Position numbers and translations under genes: made by a program
Origin: Methylolobus aquaticus
Lineage (GTDB): Bacteria; Pseudomonadota; Gammaproteobacteria; Methylococcales; Methylococcaceae
NCBI GenBank assembly: GCA_004168015.1
Contig: SEYW01000004.1
Location: forward strand, 1 to 64,000
Direction of reading: 5' to 3'
Length of the DNA stretch: 64,000 bases
Part shown: positions 22,953 through 31,771 of the stretch, piece after piece
Numbering within the stretch: position 1 is the first letter of the stretch
Layout: each line of letters starts with the position of its first letter
Notes under the pieces: generated by a model
The model's input: the letters and a program-made list of their open reading frames with translations, nothing else
The model's database searches: none
What the model was told of the DNA's origin: nothing

Positions 22953-23401
22953 AATGGATCACCCGTGAACGCCCGAAGATAGACCGGATCGCCTGCCCCT
23001 GGCTCATCGCCCGGTTCATCGACAAAGATGCCGAGTTTCTCTATGTGCCGGCCGGAGATGTGTTCCGCATGGCCAACGAAACAGGCGCGGTGCCGTATGA
23101 CATTCCCGGCGCCGAGTTGTCCCACGACGGGGAGTTATGCAGCTTCGACACTTTCTTGCGGAAATACGACCTGTCCGATCCAGCGTTACTGCAATTGGCT
23201 GTCATCGTGCGGGGGGCCGATACCTCAAGGCTGGACCTGACGCCGCAGTCCGCCGGCTTGTACGCGCTTTCATTGGGCTTATCACACCAGTTCGCGGACG
23301 ATCACGAGATGCTGCGCCATGGTCTGGTCATGTACGATGCCTTGTACGCTTGGTGCCGGCATTGCCAGGCTGAAACACATAACTGGCCGCCCGATACCTG
23401 A
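22949..23401 (+). CDS. short ChrB C-terminal-domain protein
   Basis: The 150-residue protein consists only of the domain that ends ChrB: RPKIDRIACPWLIARFIDKD, AEFLYVPAGDVFRMA and VPYDIPGAELSHDGELCSFD, then FDTFLRKYDLSDPALLQL. It therefore lacks the DNA-binding half and cannot be a classical regulator. Stand-alone ChrB-C proteins are found in several chr operons, and a chromate-sensing or enzymatic role has been suggested for the domain. ATGA coupling with chrC places it in the operon as the last gene. The stop codon lies in a 10-bp-arm inverted repeat. Confidence 0.8.
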   Translation: MKWITRERPKIDRIACPWLIARFIDKDAEFLYVPAGDVFRMANETGAVPYDIPGAELSHDGELCSFDTFLRKYDLSDPALLQLAVIVRGADTSRLDLTPQSAGLYALSLGLSHQFADDHEMLRHGLVMYDALYAWCRHCQAETHNWPPDT

Positions 23402-23585
23402 GCGTTGCCTGGCGATCAGGTATCGCCGCAACAGCCACACCCGCCTGCCCTTCGAACGAGTTGCCGTCGGCACCATTCGCTACGCCTTCGCCATCGGTCA
23501 CGGTGCCGGCTCCCCCGGGCCTAAACGGAGCCGGAAATGTCCGAAGCGCACGCTAGCGCGGCGGGCTGCCGATGTAGCCCGCCGC
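23392..23585. terminator. two hairpins between convergent metal-resistance operons
   Basis: One inverted repeat (CGATACCTGA at 23392-23401, TCAGGTATCG at 23416-23425) starts in the stop codon of the last chr gene. A second, very GC-rich one (GCGGCGGGCT at 23558-23567, AGCCCGCCGC at 23576-23585) lies before the 3' end of the MFS gene. Neither has a clear T-run. Their position between converging operons suggests termination. Confidence 0.4.
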
Positions 23586-23624
23586 CGTCCATCCTTCGTA
23601 GCTCGCAACACTGTATCGTGCCGT

Positions 23625-24965
23625 TCAGGTATGCGCGTGATCGTGATGGGGCTTTCGCGAAAGTATGCCCGCGACCACGATGACGAGACAGGCCATGCCG
23701 GCCAACGTGAAGGTCAAGGGCGAGCCAAGTTTGCTCACGCCGTGCCCAATGGCTGGATAAGTCACGAGCCAGAACGCATGGGTCAGCGCAAAATGCGCTG
23801 CGTATGCACGGCCCCGCTGCCCGGCCTGCGTGTGTTCCGCGAGTAGCGTGGCGGAGGAAATCTCGATGAGCGCCTGGCCGGCGCCGTTCATGAACCACAG
23901 CGCAGCGAACACCGGCAACGGCGGGAGGCAGATGCCTGGCAACAGCAGCAGGCCGAGAACAGTGCCGCCGAGCAGCAGGGCACCGTCCGACCAGCGGTGT
24001 CGCCGTCCGTGCAGCTCCGATGGGCCGTTGGCCCGGGATTCATAGCGGCCGGTGGCTTTGCCCAGCACCATGGCCGTGGTCGTCGACCCGAGCCCGAGCG
24101 CGACCATGGCCACGACGAACTCGTTCTCGCCCAGCCCCAGTTCGTCCCGCACGTAGACCACGCTGGCCACGATGGCCGCCGCCCCGGCGATCGCATCGGC
24201 GATACCGAACAGCAACGCGCGCCGCAAGGCAGCTTCGCGCCACAGGAGCCTCGTACCGTGCGTCAGTTCCTGGAACAGCGTGCGGAACCGGACTTGAAAG
24301 GCTGCTGCGGGTCGGCGTGGCAATACGCTGGCCGCGACGAGCGCTGCGGACACCAGATAGGTTACTGCGTCGAACCAGAACAGCCATTTCAGACCGAACA
24401 GGGCGACCAGTGCCGCGGCGAGGGCGGGAGAGGCTACGGCTTCCATATCCGCCGTGACCCGCCCCAGCGACAGCGCTTTGACGTAGTGCTCGCGTCCCGC
24501 CACGTCCGGAATGGTCGAATCGTACACCGGCGTGAAGAACGCGGTGGCCACGTTGATCAGAAAGATCATCACGTAGACCTGCCAGACGCTCTGCACCCAT
24601 GGAAACAGCGCCATCAAGGCGCAGCGAGCGAGGTCGGCGACGATCAGCAGGCGCTTCCGGTGCAGTTGGTCCGCGAGGACCCCGGCCGGCTGGGAGAACA
24701 TCAGGAACGCTAGAATCCTCAGCATCAGCGCGTTCCCGATGACGGCGGCGGCGGAATCGCCCGGCACCAAGTCATGGGCGAACAAGGCCAACCCGACGGT
24801 GGTGACCCCGCTGCCGGTCAGCGAGATGACCTGTGCGGAAAACAACAGCAGGAAATTGCGGTTCTTGAAGAGTGGGCCGGCAGAAAACACGCAGGAGGGC
24901 AGGCTTGATCCGGCTTGACGGCCGCGCTGTGCAGCCTTTCGACGTCTACCGGCCGTTTTGCCCAT
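23625..24965 (-). CDS. MFS exporter, NreB-like, with His-rich tail
   Basis: The 446-residue protein begins at ATG 24965 and has about 12 transmembrane helices. MFS landmarks are NRNFLLLFSAQVISLTGSG, the loop motif ADQLHRKRLLIVADLARCAL, and AGQALIEISSATLLAEHTQA. The C-terminus is histidine-rich (KPHHDHAHT), as in NreB nickel exporters. It is the last gene of the adaptor-RND-MFS operon, 7 bases after the RND stop. Export of a divalent metal such as nickel or cobalt is plausible; the substrate is not proven by sequence. Confidence 0.75.
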   Translation of the reverse strand: MGKTAGRRRKAAQRGRQAGSSLPSCVFSAGPLFKNRNFLLLFSAQVISLTGSGVTTVGLALFAHDLVPGDSAAAVIGNALMLRILAFLMFSQPAGVLADQLHRKRLLIVADLARCALMALFPWVQSVWQVYVMIFLINVATAFFTPVYDSTIPDVAGREHYVKALSLGRVTADMEAVASPALAAALVALFGLKWLFWFDAVTYLVSAALVAASVLPRRPAAAFQVRFRTLFQELTHGTRLLWREAALRRALLFGIADAIAGAAAIVASVVYVRDELGLGENEFVVAMVALGLGSTTTAMVLGKATGRYESRANGPSELHGRRHRWSDGALLLGGTVLGLLLLPGICLPPLPVFAALWFMNGAGQALIEISSATLLAEHTQAGQRGRAYAAHFALTHAFWLVTYPAIGHGVSKLGSPLTFTLAGMACLVIVVAGILSRKPHHDHAHT

Positions 24966-24972
24966 GTGGGTG

Positions 24973-27900
24973 CTAGACAGCCTGATCCCGCCAGGCACCG
25001 AACCGCAGGTAAAGTGCCGGCACCACGAACAGGTTGAGCACCGTCGAGGTCAGCAACCCGAACAGAATGACGATGGCCATGGGCGCCTGAATCTCGCTGC
25101 CCGGTTCGCCGCCGCTGAAGGCGAGGGGCGCCAGCCCCAGCCCCGCGGCCAAGGCGGTCATCAGAATCGGAATCAGCCGTTCAACTGCACCTCGCCGCAC
25201 GGCTTCGGAAAAGTCGCTGACGCCTTCCTGTTCCGACAGGTGGCGGATATGCGTGATCAACATGACGCCGTTGCGCGTCGCGATACCGAACAAGGTGATG
25301 AACCCGATCATCGACGCCACCGACAAGACGCCACCCGCCGCGTAGACGCCGATCACGCCCCCGACCAGCGCCAACGGCAGGTTCAGCATGATCAGGAGGG
25401 CGTCGCGCAGCGAGCGGAACGCCACATACAGCAGCAGAAAGATGCCGGCCGTCGCGGCCGCCCCGGCGATCAGCAGCGTACGCCCCGCTTCCTGGGCGCT
25501 TTCGAACTGTCCGCCGTATTCGATGTGATAACCGGCCGGCAACCGCACCCGTTCGCTCACCCGCTGCCGCATGTCGCTCACGACACCTGCCAGATCACGC
25601 CCGGCCACATTGGCCATGACGACCAGTTTGCGCTGCACCTCTTCCCGATTGATCGTATCGGGACCGCGGGTCTTCTGAATGTCGGCCAGGGCATGCAACG
25701 GCAGTTGCGCGCCGCTCGCGGTGGTCAACAGCGTGTTCCGTACCGCGTCGAGATTCTCCTTGACCTCACGCGGATAGCGCACCACCAGATCGAAGGCGGT
25801 CTGTCCCTCGAAAATCCGCGACACGGCGTTGCCCTGGTATGCGGTTTCGAGGGTTTCGGCGGCCTGCTCCATCGTGAAGCCATAACGCGCCAAGGCCGCC
25901 CGATCGAAACGCACCGACAGGAACGGTACGCCCGCCGGGTTGTCGATGGCCACATCCACCGCACCGGGGATGTCTTGCACCAGACCCTTCACCTGCTGGG
26001 CCAGACGGCGGAGTTCCGACAGATCGTCGCCGAAGATCTTGATCGCGATGTTGGCGCGAGTACCCGACAGCATATGATCGATCCGGTGCGAGATCGGCTG
26101 GCCGATGACCACGTTGGCGCCCGGAACCAGGGTCAGCTTCCGCCGCAACTCGGCGAGCACGTCGTCCTTGCCACGGTCCTTCATCGCCAGGCGCACGTCG
26201 ATCTCGGATGCATACACGGCCTGGGCGTGCGGATCCAGCTCTGCCCGACCGGTGCGGCGGGCCGTGGCCGCAGTCTCCGGGAGCTGCAGGATGATCTTTT
26301 CGGCCATCTGGCCGATCTGATCGGACTGTTCCAGCGACGTCCCCGGCAAGGTCACGACACTGATGGTAAGGCTTCCCTCGTTGAACTCCGGCAGGAACGA
26401 GCGGCCGGTCAGCGCCAAAGCGATGAGTGTTGCGAGCAGTGCTGCGAGCGACAAAGTGAGCACCCAACGCCAGCGCGGCAGCACCCGTTCCACCCAGGCC
26501 CCGTAATAGCCCTTCAGGACGATCGCCACCCGGCTCTCGCGTGCGTCCGTTACCGTGTGCGAGCGCGGCAGCAGGAAGCTGCTCAGTGCCGGCGTGATGG
26601 TCACGGCGACCAGCAGCGAGGCTGCGATCGCCACCACGTAAGCGAAACCCAGCGGCTGCAGCAACCGGCCTTCGATACCGGAGAGGAAGAACAACGGGAC
26701 GAAGACCAGCATGATGATCAGCGTGGCATAGACGATGGAGCCCAGGATTTCGCGGCTCGCGGACAGTACCGTATCCGGTATGGAGGCGGGCGATTCGCGC
26801 CTGGCTCGCTCACGCAAGCGACGCACGATGTTCTCCACCACGATGATGGCGTCATCGACCAGGGCGCCCAGCGCGATCGCCAGACCCCCGAGGGTCATCG
26901 TGTTGAGGGTCGCACCGGAGACGCTCATCGCCAGCACCGCAGCAATCAGGGACAAGGGGAGTGCGACCAAGGTGATGAGGGTGGCGGGGAGGCTGAGCAG
27001 AAACACCGCGACGATGACCACCACGAGTGCCGCACCATCGCGGAGCGACTGCCGCAGGTTGGCGACCGCCACGGCGATGAAATCGGCCTGCCGGAAAATG
27101 TCGCTGTCGATGCGCATTCCCTCCGGCAGCGCACTCTGAATGTCCGCCAGCGTTCGTTCCAGCCGCTCGGTCAAGTCCAGGGTGTTGACCGCCGGTTGTT
27201 TCTGGATGCCGACGATGACTGCGGGCTGGCCATTGTGGGCACCGGTCCCCCGTTTATGGGCCGGTCCGATCCGGATAGTGGCCAGGTGTTTTAGCAGCAC
27301 GGGGCCTTGCGGCCCCTGCACCGCCGTCTGCGCCAGATCGTCGACCGTTCTGGCCCGTCCGAGTCCTTGTATCAGGTATTCCTGGCCGCCGCTCACCAGA
27401 AAACCCGCAGACGCATTGGTATTCGAGGCGCGCACCGCGTCGATCACGTCGCTCAGCGAGAGCCCATAGGCCACCAGCCGCTCCGGCCGGATTTCCACCT
27501 GATATTGCTTGGTGTCGCCGCCGATGCTGATCACCTCGGCCACGCCGGGTACGGCCAGCAAACGCCGCCGCAGGGTCCAGTCGGCGGTGGTTTTCAGCGT
27601 CATGCCGTCATGGCGATCGGAACGCAGCGCAATGAACAGGATCTCGCCCATGACGGAGGAGATGGGCGTCAGAATGGGCGAGGGCAGATCCTGCGGCAAG
27701 GCGCTCCGCGCCAATTGCAGCTTTTCTGCCACGATCTGGCGCGCCTGGTAGATATCCGTGCCCCAGGCGAATTCCACGTTGATCACGGCGAAGCCGACGC
27801 CGGTGGTGGAGCGGACCCGACGCACTCCTGGAGCGCCGTTCATGGCGGCTTCGATCGGGAAGGTGACCAGCTGCTCCACTTCCATCGGCGCCATCCCGTG

Positions 27901-28059
27901 CGCTTCGCTCATGAGGGTCACGGTGGGTGCCGTCAGGTCCGGAAAGACATCCACCGGCATGCGCGTGGTCGCGTAGCCGCCCCACGCCAGCAACAGCATG
28001 GCTGAAAGCAGTACGAACAGCCGGTTCTTGAGCGACCACTCCAGCAGCCAACCGATCAT
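24973..28059 (-). CDS. RND efflux pump, heavy-metal (CzcA/CusA) family
   Basis: The 1028-residue protein has the RND architecture: an N-terminal helix, the MPVDVFPDLTAPTVTLMSEA start of the first porter loop, a second large loop after LPEFNEGSLTISVVTLPGTS, and 12 transmembrane helices. Transmembrane helix 4 reads ALGALVDDAIIVVENIVRRL; the two adjacent Asp residues carry protons. Overall similarity is to the HME group, which exports divalent or monovalent metals from the periplasm. The adaptor gene ends 8 bases upstream. No outer-membrane channel gene is present in the operon. Confidence 0.85.
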   Translation of the reverse strand: MIGWLLEWSLKNRLFVLLSAMLLLAWGGYATTRMPVDVFPDLTAPTVTLMSEAHGMAPMEVEQLVTFPIEAAMNGAPGVRRVRSTTGVGFAVINVEFAWGTDIYQARQIVAEKLQLARSALPQDLPSPILTPISSVMGEILFIALRSDRHDGMTLKTTADWTLRRRLLAVPGVAEVISIGGDTKQYQVEIRPERLVAYGLSLSDVIDAVRASNTNASAGFLVSGGQEYLIQGLGRARTVDDLAQTAVQGPQGPVLLKHLATIRIGPAHKRGTGAHNGQPAVIVGIQKQPAVNTLDLTERLERTLADIQSALPEGMRIDSDIFRQADFIAVAVANLRQSLRDGAALVVVIVAVFLLSLPATLITLVALPLSLIAAVLAMSVSGATLNTMTLGGLAIALGALVDDAIIVVENIVRRLRERARRESPASIPDTVLSASREILGSIVYATLIIMLVFVPLFFLSGIEGRLLQPLGFAYVVAIAASLLVAVTITPALSSFLLPRSHTVTDARESRVAIVLKGYYGAWVERVLPRWRWVLTLSLAALLATLIALALTGRSFLPEFNEGSLTISVVTLPGTSLEQSDQIGQMAEKIILQLPETAATARRTGRAELDPHAQAVYASEIDVRLAMKDRGKDDVLAELRRKLTLVPGANVVIGQPISHRIDHMLSGTRANIAIKIFGDDLSELRRLAQQVKGLVQDIPGAVDVAIDNPAGVPFLSVRFDRAALARYGFTMEQAAETLETAYQGNAVSRIFEGQTAFDLVVRYPREVKENLDAVRNTLLTTASGAQLPLHALADIQKTRGPDTINREEVQRKLVVMANVAGRDLAGVVSDMRQRVSERVRLPAGYHIEYGGQFESAQEAGRTLLIAGAAATAGIFLLLYVAFRSLRDALLIMLNLPLALVGGVIGVYAAGGVLSVASMIGFITLFGIATRNGVMLITHIRHLSEQEGVSDFSEAVRRGAVERLIPILMTALAAGLGLAPLAFSGGEPGSEIQAPMAIVILFGLLTSTVLNLFVVPALYLRFGAWRDQAV

Positions 28060-28067
28060 GGCGCGGG

Positions 28068-29639
28068 CTAATGGACGTGGCCGTGCACGGCGGCGCCGGG
28101 CGCGGTCGCGGCCAGATAAACGAGATACGCGCCTTTCGTGACGATGCGGTCCCCGGCGTGGAGGCCCTCCTTGACCTCCACGTAGCCGGCATCACGCACC
28201 CCTGGCTTGACCGGCCGGCGTTCGAAGGACTCGCCGCCGGTCTGAATGAAGACCACGGCGACGCCGTTGTCCTCCACCAGCGCCGAGTCCGGCACAGCCA
28301 GGGTTGCCGCTAGCTGTCCGGTAAACAGCCGGACCTGAGCGAAAGCGCCCAGCGGGAGGTGCAGATCCGGGCGGTAGAGTTCGAAGATGACGGGCAAGGT
28401 GCGGTGAACGGGATCGACGACCGTGGCCAATGACACCAGGCGGCCGTTCTCACCGGGTTCGATCTCGAAGGCACCGTCGAAACCATCGACCTTGAACGCA
28501 GCGCCCTTCACTTGGGCCAAACGAAACGAATCCGCTTCCGGTAACCGCGCTTCGAGCCAAAGACGGTCGCGGTCGACGATATGGAACAGCTTTTCGCCGG
28601 CCTCCACGTAGCGACCGTTGCTGGCGAACGATTGTGCGACCGAGCCGGCGATCGGTGATTGGACGGGAATGCCGGTGGCGCCGGCCCCGGCGGGTTGCCG
28701 ATATTGGCTGAGCCGCTTTTCGGCGGTCTCCAACTCGGCATGTGCCACTTCATGGCTCGTTCGGGCCGCCAGTAGCTGCCGCTCGGCCACCACACCGCTC
28801 TCGAGCAGCATCTTGACACGGTCTTGTTCCCGATGCGCCTGGTCATGACGCAGCTGCGCCGTGTGCTGCTGTTCGACCAACCAGGCCATGTCGCCACGCT
28901 CCGCGAGCCGCGGCACGATGGAGGCAAGGAGTTGTCCGCGCCGTACGGCATGACCTACCAGCGGCATGACCCCGGGAAAGATCAGAATGCCGGAACTCGG
29001 CGCGGCAATGGTCGCCTCGGCATTCGAGGGCGCCCGCAATACGCCCGTGGCCGGCAATGAGGCACGCAGGGATCGCATGCCGACCAGGGCAGTGGCAAAT
29101 TCCACCTGCCATTGTTGTTCTTTCAGAAAGGCGATCTCGCCGGGTGCTTTCCCTTCCTCCTTGGCTTCGGGCGCCGACTTCACGTCCGGATAGATTGGCA
29201 CCGGACCCAAACGGTGAATCGACAGCGTGTTCGGCGATTCCACCGTAACTACCAGTTGGCGTTCACCGGCGTACACCGGTTTCACAACGGGCCGGAATAT
29301 GCCGGGGTTTTGGGAGGGACCCGCGGCAAAACGTTCATCGGGCTGCCCACCACCCGACAAGGTCACCACGACCCTGCCCTCGGTGAGGGCCGAGAAATCG
29401 GACAGCTTCGTCAGATGTGCCGCAAAGGGCGATTCCTCACCGACAACGAGGGCCTTGAATTCGACGAACAGTTCGCTGGTATCGGTGTAGCTTGTGTAAC
29501 TCAGCGCTTCTCTTTCGGGCGGGTCCGGTTCCTTGGCCAGGACGGCAAGAGAGAAGCACAATAGAGTCAGAAAGGTTGATGGCTTCAAGGATCGATTTGG
29601 CGGAAAGACGCGGTAAAAGACGCGGTAAAAGACGCGCAT
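28068..29639 (-). CDS. RND periplasmic adaptor (HlyD/CusB-like)
   Basis: I start at ATG 29639 (MRVFYRVFYRVF), although TTG about 18 codons later, just before a good signal peptide (LKPSTFLTLLCFSLAVLA), is an alternative. An extra N-terminal beta domain (YTDTSELFVEFKALVVGEES, FAAHLTKLSDFSALTEG) precedes the adaptor core: barrel-sandwich ATIAAPSSGILIF, helical hairpin EQQHTAQLRHDQAHREQD, and IPVQSPIAGSVAQSFASNG. The C-terminus ends in HGHVH. It links the RND pump to an outer-membrane channel. A 12-bp tandem repeat (GACGCGGTAAAA) encodes the FYRVFYRVF duplication at the N-terminus. Confidence 0.85.
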   Translation of the reverse strand: MRVFYRVFYRVFPPNRSLKPSTFLTLLCFSLAVLAKEPDPPEREALSYTSYTDTSELFVEFKALVVGEESPFAAHLTKLSDFSALTEGRVVVTLSGGGQPDERFAAGPSQNPGIFRPVVKPVYAGERQLVVTVESPNTLSIHRLGPVPIYPDVKSAPEAKEEGKAPGEIAFLKEQQWQVEFATALVGMRSLRASLPATGVLRAPSNAEATIAAPSSGILIFPGVMPLVGHAVRRGQLLASIVPRLAERGDMAWLVEQQHTAQLRHDQAHREQDRVKMLLESGVVAERQLLAARTSHEVAHAELETAEKRLSQYRQPAGAGATGIPVQSPIAGSVAQSFASNGRYVEAGEKLFHIVDRDRLWLEARLPEADSFRLAQVKGAAFKVDGFDGAFEIEPGENGRLVSLATVVDPVHRTLPVIFELYRPDLHLPLGAFAQVRLFTGQLAATLAVPDSALVEDNGVAVVFIQTGGESFERRPVKPGVRDAGYVEVKEGLHAGDRIVTKGAYLVYLAATAPGAAVHGHVH

Positions 29640-29714
29640 GGTAGCACTGGTCACCTCGGGCGCAGCGATGATATCCGGCCATGTGACAACGATCTCCCCG
29701 AGCCTGCTGCGAAC

Positions 29715-29780
29715 TCGACGTGATTGGCACGTCGACTGAGGGCTGAATGCCACCCCGTCATTCAATGGGACGGTGGCATT
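29715..29780. promoter_or_regulatory. two inverted repeats upstream of the efflux operon
   Basis: TCGACGTG (29715-29722) and CACGTCGA (29728-29735) form perfect 8-bp arms around ATTGG, 76 bases upstream of the adaptor start, a good position for a metal-responsive operator. A second structure at 29746-29780 (AATGCCACC ... GGTGGCATT with an inner CGTC/GACG stem) could be a terminator or another operator. Confidence 0.4.
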
Positions 29781-29886
29781 TCATTCTCAATCAGGGCAAT
29801 CACCGAGTCTGGACAGCCGCCTGCTGGCTCAGATGCAGGGTAGATCTTCTACCTATCAGTAATTTTTCCGTTTCCAGTCGCCCCCT

Positions 29887-30120
29887 CCCACCAAACCCCC
29901 GCTCCAACCCCATCCCCGCAACCCATTGGTTTTCCTCGAAACCGATGCCTTGACAGTCAAGGCATCGACCGAGAGGAGAGAGGCGAAATGGCTAGATTTC
30001 ACCCAGAAATTGGCGTTTCGGCCGAGCGGCCGTCAAGAGACATTTTCTGGAAACCGCGCCAGCCGTGCGGCTCAGGGCGCGCATGAACATAAACAAGCCA
30101 GAGAAGGTTCTGTGGTTGGC
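29887..30120. repeat. direct repeat R, copy 1
   Basis: This stretch is an imperfect copy of 32721-32950. Shared blocks include CCAACCCCATCC, GCAACCCATTGG, GTCAAGGCATCGACCGAGAG, GCCGAGCGGCCGTCAAGAGA and CGCCAGCCGTGCGGCTCAGG. A hairpin with 12-bp arms (29943-29954, 29956-29967) precedes GAGGAGAGAGG and an ATG at 29988 that opens a 32-codon frame. Most differences between the two copies in that frame change the amino acid, so it is probably not under coding selection. A mobile or recombinogenic intergenic element is more likely. Confidence 0.8.
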
Positions 30121-30254
30121 GGGGACTGGGGTCACCATGCGCGCAGCGGGCCTGGGCAGACCTATGGGCGACAATGACGGGGGTGAGGTACTGGCAGAAG
30201 TCCCGCTCGGTGCAGGCCACTACCGGCTCACCGTCCGCATCGCGGCCAACGGGT

Positions 30255-31769
30255 TCAACGGACTTCGTCCGCTCCCAGGTCAAGGCTCGCGCCCTGGTGG
30301 CGCGGCTGGCCGTCGAAGTCCACCGTGCCGGAGGCGGTCAGGGTTTGGCCCTTGTCAATCGCCGGAGAGGCGGCTTGCAGGTGCAGGTTGGGGGTGGCGG
30401 TGCTGATGAAGAGCGGATTCTGCTGGTTCAGGGAATGCGCATCGTTGCCGGTTCCGGCTTTGTAGGCCGCGAAGGTGGCGTAGGTGACGTTTTTCCACTG
30501 CCAACTGCCGCCGCCGCCGGGGACGAAGAACAGGTTGGTGTCGAGCACGTTCCCGGTCATCACCGCGCTCCACGAACTGATGAACACCTTCTGGGCGTTG
30601 GCGTAGAAGATGTTGTTCTTGATGACGTTGTAGCGCGTGTCGTATTGCACCAGCAGTTCGCCGTTGCCGGAATGGTGGGTGTCGTTGTTGAGCAGGGTGT
30701 TGTTGACGATGGTGCAGCGTTCGGTGCGCCCGCGCAAGGTATCGTAGCCGCCGATGGTGATGCCCACTTCGGTGTTGGCGTAGATAAAGTTGTTGCGCAG
30801 GGTGACATAACTGGTGGCTCGCCTGGCATGTTCGCTGGCCAGTTCCACGCCCAGGTTGCAGTGATGCGCCACATTGCGCTCGATGACAATCTGCTTGCCG
30901 CCGTCCACGTACAGGCAACCCGCGCTGCGCTCCGCGCCGTAGGCCGGGTTTCCATACGAATCCACGTTGTAGACCCGATTGCCGCGCACCACGCCGTTGC
31001 GCGCCTGGTCGTAGGCCGGGTCGGGCGACTGGCCCTCGAAGCCGATGGCGTCAATGCCGATGTTGTTCGTGTCATGCACCACATTGCTGAGAACCTGCCA
31101 GCCGTTGACGTTCCCGTTGATGGCCAGCGCCTCGCTCGACCCCAGTTTCAGGTTGTAGAGCCGGTTCCCGGAAATAACGATGCTGGTCAGCGCGGCGGGC
31201 GCCGCCGTGCCGTAGACCGCAATCCCGTGCGCGTCGCCGTCCACTGCGCCGGGATAGTTGGTCTCGATATGATGGATCCGATTCTTGTGCAGTTGGATGT
31301 GGCTGCCCGCGCCGCTGACGAAAATCCCGATCGGGATGCGCTCCGCCAGGCTGGTGCGATAGTTGCGGAGTTCAAAACCCCGGACGATGATGTAACTTTT
31401 GTTCTGAATCCAGACCAGGGGCGACCAGCCCACCCGGACGGTGAGCGTGCTACCGTCTAAGATGGTGGTTTCGCCGGGGTAGCTTTGGAACGTGATATAG
31501 CCGCCCGCCGCCGAGCCGGAAACATTGATTTTGACCGCTTCCGCATAGACGCCACCCCGCGCGCAGACCACGTTCCCCGCTTCGGCGGTATTCGCCGCCT
31601 TTTGGAGGGTGCGCCAGGGTGCGGCCAGCGTGCCGGGGTTGGTGTCCTTGCCGGTGGTGGCGACGTAATGCGTGCAGGCGGCAGCGGCCTGGGTCGCGCC
31701 AGGGTGGGTCAGGAAACCGGCGACCAGCGCCAACGTCAGACAGAAACGCGCCAAGGAATTGTAATTCAT
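30255..31769 (-). CDS. secreted right-handed beta-helix protein
   Basis: The 504-residue product starts at ATG 31769 with a signal peptide (LARFCLTLALVAGFLTHPG, ATQAAAAC). It then has the pectate-lyase-like entry motif YVATTGKDTNPGTLAAPWRT, LQKAANTAEAGNVVCARGG. Repeated coils with asparagine ladders follow (SIVISGNRLYNLKLG, QVLSNVVHDTNNIGIDAIG, VTLRNNFIYANTEVGITIGG, CTIVNNTLLNNDTHHSG). It ends in a DFDGQPRHQGASLDLGADE signature of choice-of-anchor/parallel beta-helix proteins. Such proteins bind or cleave polysaccharides. It begins two bases after the stop of the broken GH4 gene and has no clear ribosome site. Confidence 0.8.
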   Translation of the reverse strand: MNYNSLARFCLTLALVAGFLTHPGATQAAAACTHYVATTGKDTNPGTLAAPWRTLQKAANTAEAGNVVCARGGVYAEAVKINVSGSAAGGYITFQSYPGETTILDGSTLTVRVGWSPLVWIQNKSYIIVRGFELRNYRTSLAERIPIGIFVSGAGSHIQLHKNRIHHIETNYPGAVDGDAHGIAVYGTAAPAALTSIVISGNRLYNLKLGSSEALAINGNVNGWQVLSNVVHDTNNIGIDAIGFEGQSPDPAYDQARNGVVRGNRVYNVDSYGNPAYGAERSAGCLYVDGGKQIVIERNVAHHCNLGVELASEHARRATSYVTLRNNFIYANTEVGITIGGYDTLRGRTERCTIVNNTLLNNDTHHSGNGELLVQYDTRYNVIKNNIFYANAQKVFISSWSAVMTGNVLDTNLFFVPGGGGSWQWKNVTYATFAAYKAGTGNDAHSLNQQNPLFISTATPNLHLQAASPAIDKGQTLTASGTVDFDGQPRHQGASLDLGADEVR

Positions 31770-31771
31770 CG

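Noticed and set aside
24958..27294. 778-codon open frame antisense to the RND pump gene
   Set aside because: Composition (RDRQ, HRHDD runs) is typical of a GC-rich antisense shadow, while the opposite strand encodes a complete RND protein.
29988..30086. 32-codon frame in repeat R (and its 35-codon counterpart at 32822-32929) as real genes
   Set aside because: Despite a ribosome-site-like box, differences between copies are mostly amino-acid changing, and other frames are equally open.
30110..30160. Duplicate of the tRNA-Ala 3' end beside repeat R copy 1 (attachment site)
   Set aside because: Only a loose TTGGCGGGGACTGGGG resemblance is present; it does not match the tRNA beyond short G-rich stretches.
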